DNA of 13,464 nt, taken from NCBI GenBank assembly GCA_002385265.1, contig DGDD01000136.1:1-13464 (forward strand), in the 5' to 3' direction. The translations under genes and the position numbers were made by a program. The stretch comes from Chitinophagaceae bacterium UBA3961 (GTDB lineage Bacteria; Bacteroidota; Bacteroidia; Chitinophagales; Chitinophagaceae). Each line of letters opens with the position of its first letter. Position 1 is the first letter of the stretch. This document shows positions 8,124 to 13,464 of the stretch, piece after piece. The notes beneath the pieces were generated by a model that saw nothing but the letters and a program-made list of their open reading frames with translations, had not been told where the DNA came from and did no database searches.

Positions 8124-9335
8124 ATGCAACAACAGTTCCAGCAGCGCTGGCAGGTTCTCAAAAGAGACCACGAAGCGTTATTGTGCAAGCAAAATAAAAG
8201 AGAAGAATCCGGAAACGGAATTTTTCATCGATACATACATCCGGTGCTTACATCGGAGCATACGCCTTTGTTTTGGCGTTACGATTTGAATCTAGATTCA
8301 AATCCATTTTTGATTCAACGCTTCGGAATCAACTCAGTACTTAATGCCGGTGCCATTAAATGGAATAACAAGTATATATTAATGGCTCGTGTTGAAGGTG
8401 CTGATAGAAAATCATTTTTTGCAATTGCTGAAAGCGAAAATGGTATTGACGGGTTTCAGTTCTGGGACTACCCGGTTCAAATTCCTTCTCTGGAAAACGA
8501 AACGAATATCTATGATGTTCGGCTGGTTGAGCATGAAGACGGATGGATCTATGGGATTTTCTGTTCAGAATCAAAAGATCCGGTTGCGCCCGCCGGTGAT
8601 CAGTCGGCTGCCATTGCTCAGTGTGGAATTGCAAGAACTAAAGATTTGGTAGAATGGGAACGCCTTCCCAATTTGAAAACAAATTCTCCCCAACAACGCA
8701 ACGTAGTGCTTCATCCTGAATATGTTGAAGGGAAGTATGCATTTTATACCCGTCCTCAAGATAATTTTATTGAGGCCGGAACCAAAGGTGGCATTGGATT
8801 TGGGCTGAGTAATTGCATTGATCCGGCAATAGTTTTATCAGAGAAGGTTATTGACCCGAAGCAGTACCATACTGTTTCGGAGATGAAGAACGGATTGGGG
8901 CCTGCTCCCATAAAAACTACTAAGGGCTGGCTTCACTTAGCCCATGGAGTTAGAAATACGGCCGCCGGTTTAAGATATGTATTGTACTTGTTTATTACAG
9001 ATCTTAAAGACCCTTCAAAAGTGATTTACAAACCGGCGGGTTATTTTTTAGCACCTGTTGGAATGGAGCGAATTGGCGACGTAAGTAATGTGGTATTTTC
9101 AAATGGTTGGATTGTAGATGAAGATGAAACCGTATTTATTTATTATGCGTCATCTGATACAAGAATTCATGTGGCCACTAGCACAATAGAAAAATTATTG
9201 GATTACTGTATGAATACAGAGCCTGATGGATTGAATTCACATGCTTCTGTTCAACGATTGATAAAACTAATTGATCAAAACAAAGCTGCTTTAAAATACA
9301 ACAGCGAATATTCGCTTCTTAAAACGAACTTATGA
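8124..9335 (+). CDS. GH130 4-O-beta-D-mannosyl-D-glucose phosphorylase (EC 2.4.1.281)
   Basis: A 403-residue cytoplasmic GH130 enzyme with no signal peptide. It would cleave Man-beta-1,4-Glc with inorganic phosphate to alpha-mannose 1-phosphate and glucose, saving ATP. As I recall the Bacteroides fragilis mannosylglucose phosphorylase, this protein matches it block by block: HEALL near the N-terminus, HTPLFWRYDLN, NAGAIKWN, RVEGADRKSFFA, EDGWIYGIFC, GIARTKDL, QQRNVVLHPE, YTRPQDNFIEAG, GWLHLAHGVRN, GLRYVLY, GDVSNVVFSNGW and FIYYASSDTR with HVATST. Asp131 in NIYDVRL is at the position assigned as proton donor in that enzyme. This pattern points to subfamily GH130_1 rather than mannooligosaccharide phosphorylases (GH130_2), though that was judged from memory and not by alignment. 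The gene follows the symporter by 19 bases and overlaps the next start by ATGA at 9332-9335, a sign of translational coupling. Confidence 0.93.
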   Translation: MQQQFQQRWQVLKRDHEALLCKQNKREESGNGIFHRYIHPVLTSEHTPLFWRYDLNLDSNPFLIQRFGINSVLNAGAIKWNNKYILMARVEGADRKSFFAIAESENGIDGFQFWDYPVQIPSLENETNIYDVRLVEHEDGWIYGIFCSESKDPVAPAGDQSAAIAQCGIARTKDLVEWERLPNLKTNSPQQRNVVLHPEYVEGKYAFYTRPQDNFIEAGTKGGIGFGLSNCIDPAIVLSEKVIDPKQYHTVSEMKNGLGPAPIKTTKGWLHLAHGVRNTAAGLRYVLYLFITDLKDPSKVIYKPAGYFLAPVGMERIGDVSNVVFSNGWIVDEDETVFIYYASSDTRIHVATSTIEKLLDYCMNTEPDGLNSHASVQRLIKLIDQNKAALKYNSEYSLLKTNL

Positions 9336-11065
9336 AACAAATAATTTCTGCATTGATCATGGTGGCATTAGCCGGATTCTTTTCTTGTAAAAAGTCTACT
9401 ACAAGTACCGGTGGTGGTGGTGGCACAACAGAAGATACTACTACAGTTAAGCCGCAGGTAGATCCAACAACTGCTAATACCATCGGATTTTTCCTTGACG
9501 ATTGGCAAGCGAAAAGTTTTACGGCACCCTCAAGTTTTCAACCAAGTTCGGTTCCTGCAGCAGCAGGAGTAACGGTTACCATTGATAGAAGTGTGGTGAT
9601 TACTAAAATTCCTCGCTCTTTGGCAAGCGACAATTCCAATTTGTGGATGGGCCAAATTGTAACGGAGTCGAGTTTGATGGATCATATTACTACCCTTCAT
9701 CCACATATTATTCGTTTTCCGGGTGGTAGTATTAGCGATGTTTTCTTCTGGAATGCTCTGAAAGATCAAAAACCAGCAGACGCACCCGATCAATTGGTGC
9801 AAGACAATGGCACCAGTACTGCCGCTGGTTATTGGTATGGTAAGAATGCAGAAAACTGGACCTTCTCTGTAGAGAACTATTACAATATGCTTCAACAAAC
9901 CGGTAACACAGGTATGATTGTGGTAAACTATGGCTATGCTCGTTACGGAACAGGCCCAAACCCTGCCGCTGCTGCTGCTCATTTAGCGGCCGATTGGGTG
10001 AGGTTTGATAATGGTAGAACCAAGTATTGGGAAATTGGAAATGAAAACTATGGAAACTGGGAAGCCGGTTACCGAATCAATACCGCGAATAATAAAGATG
10101 GCCAACCAGAATTTCTAACAGGTCAATTATACGGACAGCACTTTAAAATTTTTGCCGATTCAATGAGAAAAGCGGCCAATGAAATTGGAAAGACCATCTA
10201 CTTGGGTGCTGTTACTTCTGAATCGGCGCCGCAAACTTGGTGGTCCAATACAGCTAAAGGTTGGAACAGTGGTCTTTTTACTGCAGCGGGTAATGCCCCC
10301 GATTTTCATATCGTACACAACTACTATACACCCTTTCAAACCAATGCCGATGCTGATGTTATCTTGAATACTCCGATCACTGAAACAGCAACCATGACCG
10401 ATTATGTGAAAGCTCAGATCACCGGCGCGGGTCTAACACAAAAACCCATTGCTATGACGGAGTGGAATATTACCAGTCAAGGTCAAATGCAACAAGTATC
10501 GAATATAAATGGCTTACATGCAGTAATGGTGATTGGAGAAAGTTTGAAGAATAAATTAGGAATGACCGCTCGTTGGGATATGGCCAACGGCTGGTCTAAT
10601 GGTAATGATCATGGCTTGTTTAATCAGGGTGATGAACCGGATGGTGTTCCGAAATGGAATCCGCGCCCTGCCTATTACCACATGTACTTCTTCAAAAAAT
10701 ACCTCGGCGACAGATTAGTAAGTTCTAGTTCAAGCAATGCAAATGTGATAAGCTATGCTTCCTCTTTTACCTCAGGCGAAACAGGTGTGGCTTTGGTGAA
10801 CAAAGGCTCAACTGCTGCTACTGTTGAAGTGAACATCAAGAACTTTAAAAAAGGAAGCAAGTTCTATTTTTATACACTTACAGGAGGTACCGATAATGGT
10901 TCTTTCTCAAGAAAGGTATTGGTGAATGGAGCTACCACCACCTATGCTTCAGGTGGCCCGGCAAACTATAAAGATATTTTGCCGTATTCTGCTTCTACAA
11001 CCAGCGGGATTCGAGTGAGCATTCCTGCGCGCTCTGCCGTATATTTGGTTGTAACCAAGCAATAA
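9332..11065 (+). CDS. Clan GH-A glycoside hydrolase lipoprotein, GH51/GH39-like
   Basis: A 577-residue predicted lipoprotein. The signal peptide ends in lipobox GFFSC (Cys19), followed by KKS and a low-complexity Thr/Gly linker to about residue 45. The catalytic part has TIM-barrel clan GH-A features: HIIRFPGG (R128-G132), YWEIGNENYG with Asn237-Glu238 as likely acid/base, HNYYTP, and MTEWN with Glu377 as likely nucleophile. These resemble alpha-L-arabinofuranosidases (GH51) and GH39-type enzymes. The last 110 or so residues look like a beta-sandwich, ending in VSIPARSAVYLVV, as in many GH51-like proteins. Databases would probably label it alpha-L-arabinofuranosidase, but the mannan context makes that doubtful: it is the only hydrolase here with a lipoprotein signal and could be a surface enzyme acting on mannan or glucomannan. 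Its start overlaps the GH130 stop by ATGA and a terminator follows 20 bases after it. The fold is fairly sure, the substrate is not. Confidence 0.8.
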   Translation: MKQIISALIMVALAGFFSCKKSTTSTGGGGGTTEDTTTVKPQVDPTTANTIGFFLDDWQAKSFTAPSSFQPSSVPAAAGVTVTIDRSVVITKIPRSLASDNSNLWMGQIVTESSLMDHITTLHPHIIRFPGGSISDVFFWNALKDQKPADAPDQLVQDNGTSTAAGYWYGKNAENWTFSVENYYNMLQQTGNTGMIVVNYGYARYGTGPNPAAAAAHLAADWVRFDNGRTKYWEIGNENYGNWEAGYRINTANNKDGQPEFLTGQLYGQHFKIFADSMRKAANEIGKTIYLGAVTSESAPQTWWSNTAKGWNSGLFTAAGNAPDFHIVHNYYTPFQTNADADVILNTPITETATMTDYVKAQITGAGLTQKPIAMTEWNITSQGQMQQVSNINGLHAVMVIGESLKNKLGMTARWDMANGWSNGNDHGLFNQGDEPDGVPKWNPRPAYYHMYFFKKYLGDRLVSSSSSNANVISYASSFTSGETGVALVNKGSTAATVEVNIKNFKKGSKFYFYTLTGGTDNGSFSRKVLVNGATTTYASGGPANYKDILPYSASTTSGIRVSIPARSAVYLVVTKQ

Positions 11066-11085
11066 TATGAATCGTAACATGAAAT

Positions 11086-11129
11086 AAAGCAAGCATTGTT
11101 ATTTGCAAATGGTGCTTGCTTTTCTTTTC
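11086..11129 (+). terminator. Intrinsic terminator after the GH51-like gene
   Basis: A perfect 10-bp inverted repeat, AAAGCAAGCA (11086-11095) and TGCTTGCTTT (11113-11122), encloses a 17-base loop and runs into a T-rich tract (TTTCTTTTCT). The loop contains a second palindrome, ATTTGCAAAT at 11101-11110, so the structure may be a stacked hairpin. It closes the symporter-GH130-GH51-like unit, 20 bases after its last stop codon. Confidence 0.8.
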
Positions 11130-11154
11130 TAGAAAAAATAAAAGAAGCAAACTG

Positions 11155-11188
11155 TTGAAGATGCCTTATTTGCATTTGGATTCATTTG
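11155..11188 (+). promoter_or_regulatory. Weak candidate promoter for the GH26-GH5 pair
   Basis: Between the terminator and the GH26 start, TTG at 11155-11157 is followed 23 bases later by TTCATTTG at 11181-11188. The latter is a one-mismatch form of the Bacteroidota -7 element TAnnTTTG. Spacing is at the upper edge of what is known and the word ATTTG occurs three times in this region, so chance is a real possibility. A promoter somewhere in 11130-11224 is expected because a terminator precedes it. Confidence 0.25.
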
Positions 11189-11224
11189 TAAGGTTCGTTT
11201 ATAAACCGTAAAAACCATGAACAA

Positions 11225-12352
11225 ATGAAGAATGGATATTGCTTAGGATTCTTTCTGTTGCTCTTTGTTTTCACAAATGCTCAGCTCATTGATCGGGCGG
11301 CTACCGATGAAACAGTTGGCTTGTACAACAAGTTGAAAAGCTGGTCAAGCAAAGGGGTGTTGTTCGGTCATCAACATGCGCGTGAATATGGCCATGGTTG
11401 GGAAGACTGCAAGAATACCAGCGATGTGAAGTTGGTAACCGGTTCTAATCCTGCGGTGATTGGTTTTGATTTTATGATGTTTGATGAGAAGGATCCGGAT
11501 AAAAAAGACCGAGGCATCAAACAAATGCGAAAACTGATGGCCGACACTTATGATAGAGCCGGGGTAGTTACCATCGCGTGGCATGCTGCCAATCCGGTTT
11601 TGGCCTTGAATGGCACCGATAAAGGAAATGGATTTAACTGGGAAGAAGGGTATTCGAAATTGGCGGTTCCCGAAATACTGCCCGGCGCCCCGTTTAATGT
11701 GGTATTCAAAGCAAAATTGAAAGTGATTGCAGAGTTTGTGAAATCTGTTAAAGGAAAAGATGGAAGGCCCGTACCCATGATTTTTAGACCCTTTCATGAA
11801 ATGGATGGCTCTTGGTTTTGGTGGGGGAGAACCCACCGTACAGCTGAAGAGTTCAAACAGCTCTGGCAGTTTACGGTTCAATACCTTAGAGATAGTTTAA
11901 ATGTGCATCAGTTTATCTATGCTTATTCTCCTGATTGCAGTTTTCAATCGAAACAAGCCTATTTGGAAGATTTTCCCGGACCCGACTATGTTGATTTGGT
12001 AGGTATGGACAACTACAACGATTTGGGCAGGTATGGTAAATACGATATTGAAGCTGCCAAGAAGAAGTTGCAGATTTTGGGGGAAGTTGGGAAAGAGTAC
12101 AATAAGTTGATTGCACTTACTGAAACCGGTTTAGAATCTATTGTGAAGAACGATTGGTATACCACTGTTTTACTTCCTCTTCTGAAAGATTCAAATTTGC
12201 CGATCACTTATGTATTGGTATGGAGAAACGATATGTATAGTGCTACACATTTTTATGCGCCCTATCCGGGTCATGCTTCAGTACCCGATTTTATAAAATT
12301 CTATAACGATCCTTATACTATATTTGAATCAGACCTAAAACCAGCACAATGA
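11225..12352 (+). CDS. GH26 beta-mannanase, periplasmic or secreted
   Basis: A 375-residue glycoside hydrolase family 26 enzyme (beta-1,4-mannanase or mannobiohydrolase type), a retaining TIM-barrel enzyme of clan GH-A. An N-terminal signal peptide ends FTNA before Gln20; there is no lipobox Cys and no C-terminal sorting domain, so a soluble periplasmic protein is most likely. Family marks in order are KGVLFGHQHAREYG, WHAANP (W119, H120, N123, P124), FRPFHEMDGSWFWWG with Glu192 as acid/base, YSPD, DLVGMDNYND, and ALTETGLE with Glu300 as nucleophile. The length is that of single-domain GH26 enzymes, with no added binding module. The ATG at 11225 directly starts the signal peptide; an ATG at 11218 is out of frame and soon stops. 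Its stop overlaps the GH5 start by ATGA. It would shorten imported mannan or glucomannan chains. Endo-acting versus mannobiose-releasing action cannot be decided from sequence. Confidence 0.93.
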   Translation: MKNGYCLGFFLLLFVFTNAQLIDRAATDETVGLYNKLKSWSSKGVLFGHQHAREYGHGWEDCKNTSDVKLVTGSNPAVIGFDFMMFDEKDPDKKDRGIKQMRKLMADTYDRAGVVTIAWHAANPVLALNGTDKGNGFNWEEGYSKLAVPEILPGAPFNVVFKAKLKVIAEFVKSVKGKDGRPVPMIFRPFHEMDGSWFWWGRTHRTAEEFKQLWQFTVQYLRDSLNVHQFIYAYSPDCSFQSKQAYLEDFPGPDYVDLVGMDNYNDLGRYGKYDIEAAKKKLQILGEVGKEYNKLIALTETGLESIVKNDWYTTVLLPLLKDSNLPITYVLVWRNDMYSATHFYAPYPGHASVPDFIKFYNDPYTIFESDLKPAQ

Positions 12353-13296
12353 AAAAAGCCTCTCTGATAGCCATAGCGATTTTTGCAAGCTTAGCATCTT
12401 TTACGCAAGTAGTGAAGCAAAGCGGCGCACTCAGTGTAAGTGGAACTCAGTTAGTAGACAAAATGGGAAACCCTCTGCAGTTGCGTGGTGTGAGTTTTGG
12501 CTGGCATAACCTATGGCCGCGATTTTACAATAAAGGAGCAGTGGATTTTTTGGTAGATAATTGGAAGTCGAATGTGATCAGAGCTTCCATGGGTATTGAA
12601 TTGAATGAATTGGGTTATTTAAAGAATAAAGATACTTCAGAGAAGTGCATGACGGCTGTAATTGATGCTTGCATTAAGAAGGGTGTATATGTGATCATCG
12701 ACTGGCACGATCATAATATTCATGAGAAAGAGGCCATTGACTTTTTCGATCGCATTTCTAAGAAGTACGGAGGGTATGATAATATTATCTATGAAATTTT
12801 CAACGAACCCGATTATGAAACCTGGCCCGAAGTAAAAGCTTACTCCGAAAAGGTAATAGCGGCCATTCGTAAGAATGACCCTGATAATGTGATTTTGGTT
12901 GGTTCTCCACGTTGGGATCAAGATGTGCAGCTTCCTGCGGCAGATCCAATTAAAGGGTATATCAATTTAATGTATACAATGCATTTTTATGCAGGCACTC
13001 ATAAAAAGTGGTTGCGTGATCGAACCGACGAAGCCATCAAAGCGGGTTTACCCATTTTTATATCTGAATGCGCGGGTATGGAAGCAACAGGGGATGGTCC
13101 CATTGATCAAGCCAGTTGGAAAGAGTTTTTAGATTGGATGAATGCAAAGGGTTTAAGCTGGGTATGTTGGAGTTTGAGTGATAAAGTTGAAACCTGCTCA
13201 ATGCTTGTTCCCGGAGCGAATTCAAACGGTAATTGGAAAGAAGGAGAGATTAAGGAGTGGGGGAAGATGGTGAGAAACGCAATACAGAGCAATTAA
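12349..13296 (+). CDS. GH5 endo-glycanase, probably subfamily 2-like
   Basis: A 315-residue glycoside hydrolase family 5 enzyme with a signal peptide (MKKASLIAIAIFASLASFT before Gln20) and no lipobox, so probably periplasmic. Marks include NPLQLRGVSFGWHNLWPRFYN, NVIRASMG, IIDWHDHN, YEIFNEP with Glu153 as acid/base, VGSPRWDQDV, MHFYAGTHK, FISECAG with Glu240 as nucleophile, and SWVCWSLSDK. These resemble bacterial GH5_2 beta-1,4-endoglucanases (cellulases) more than GH5_7 mannanases, so in this locus the likely role is cleaving glucose-containing stretches of glucomannan. The subfamily was judged by eye. The catalytic domain fills the whole protein and ends normally (WGKMVRNAIQSN). Its ATG overlaps the GH26 stop, pointing to translational coupling and matched amounts of both enzymes. 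The final Asn codon and stop codon lie inside the AT-rich repeat that follows. Confidence 0.92.
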   Translation: MKKASLIAIAIFASLASFTQVVKQSGALSVSGTQLVDKMGNPLQLRGVSFGWHNLWPRFYNKGAVDFLVDNWKSNVIRASMGIELNELGYLKNKDTSEKCMTAVIDACIKKGVYVIIDWHDHNIHEKEAIDFFDRISKKYGGYDNIIYEIFNEPDYETWPEVKAYSEKVIAAIRKNDPDNVILVGSPRWDQDVQLPAADPIKGYINLMYTMHFYAGTHKKWLRDRTDEAIKAGLPIFISECAGMEATGDGPIDQASWKEFLDWMNAKGLSWVCWSLSDKVETCSMLVPGANSNGNWKEGEIKEWGKMVRNAIQSN

Positions 13297-13464
13297 TAAT
13301 TAACAATTAATAATTAATAATGAGGGCACACTGTGGCTGTAAAATACCTTAGAATAAGGAATATGGATATACAAATACTGGATACGAAATTGATAATAGT
13401 ATTTTTTACAATGCACGAACGGCAATTTCACGCGGGGTCCCCAATTATTAATTATTAATTGTTA
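13291..13464. repeat. AT-rich inverted-repeat element (MITE-like) at the window end
   Basis: A perfect 21-bp inverted repeat flanks 122 bases. The left arm, 13301-13321, begins TAACAATTAATAATTAAT; the right arm, 13444-13464, reads the same on the opposite strand. The left arm is preceded by a near-copy of its own first part (13291-13304), giving a tandem of two 14-base units. The interior, 13322-13443, is less AT-rich near its ends (GAGGGCACACTGTGG on the left, CGCGGGGTCCCC on the right) and contains no gene I can support; the longest open stretch is about 32 codons without ATG (13353-13448). It resembles small non-autonomous repeats found between genes in Bacteroidota, but the arms are made only of A, T and one C, so simple-sequence origin is possible. 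It may continue beyond the window. Confidence 0.5.

Noticed and set aside
9530..9982. A 150-codon open frame on the minus strand, antisense to the GH51-like gene
   Set aside because: The + strand frame carries the IRFPGG motif and an unbroken family-like protein; the antisense product is Cys, His and Arg rich without a recognisable pattern.
11345..11881. A 178-codon open frame on the minus strand, antisense to GH26
   Set aside because: It lies wholly opposite a gene with intact GH26 catalytic motifs, and its translation shows no domain or signal. It is a coding shadow.
13353..13451. Short open stretch inside the terminal repeat, and an overlapping ATG frame at 13363
   Set aside because: Both are about 31-32 codons, one has no start codon, both end within the AT-rich right arm, and neither resembles a known protein.

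Overview
The window looks like a polysaccharide utilization locus (PUL) from a member of the Bacteroidota. The main evidence is a SusC/SusD pair with family-typical sequences, lipoproteins with a Cys-Lys-Lys start to the mature protein, signal peptides cut just before Gln, absence of Shine-Dalgarno-like sequences, and moderate, AT-leaning base composition. The style of the proteins suggests the Chitinophagaceae or a close relative, but the sequence alone does not settle this. All eight genes lie on the + strand, and there are no tRNA, rRNA, CRISPR or transposase genes.

Layout. An AT-rich leader (1-197) precedes a SusC-like TonB-dependent porin (198-3359), a SusD-like lipoprotein (3385-4953) and a TIG-domain surface lipoprotein with a Trp-rich C-terminal domain (4985-6022). 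A strong intrinsic terminator (6206-6241) follows. The second block is a sodium:solute symporter (6275-8104), a GH130 phosphorylase closely resembling 4-O-beta-D-mannosyl-D-glucose phosphorylase (8124-9335), and a clan GH-A hydrolase lipoprotein related to GH51/GH39 (9332-11065). It is closed by a second terminator (11086-11129). The third block is a GH26 mannanase (11225-12352) and a GH5 glycanase (12349-13296), overlapping by ATGA. The window ends in an AT-rich inverted-repeat element (13291-13464) that may run past the edge.

How the genes fit together (inference). The substrate is most likely a beta-mannan, best guess glucomannan: GH26 cuts mannan, the GH5 looks like an endoglucanase-type enzyme, and GH130 phosphorolyses Man-beta-1,4-Glc. 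No alpha-galactosidase, acetylesterase or mannobiose 2-epimerase is present in the window. Polymer would be bound at the surface by SusD and the TIG protein and perhaps cut there by the only hydrolase lipoprotein (the GH51-like one). Oligosaccharides would enter through SusC, be shortened in the periplasm by GH26 and GH5, pass the inner membrane through the symporter, and be split in the cytoplasm by GH130 to mannose 1-phosphate plus glucose.

Most of the locus is recognisable. The least explained parts are the GH51-like enzyme, the C-terminal domain of the TIG protein, the terminator placed 33 bases before the symporter start, and the terminal inverted repeat. No transcriptional regulator is present in the window.
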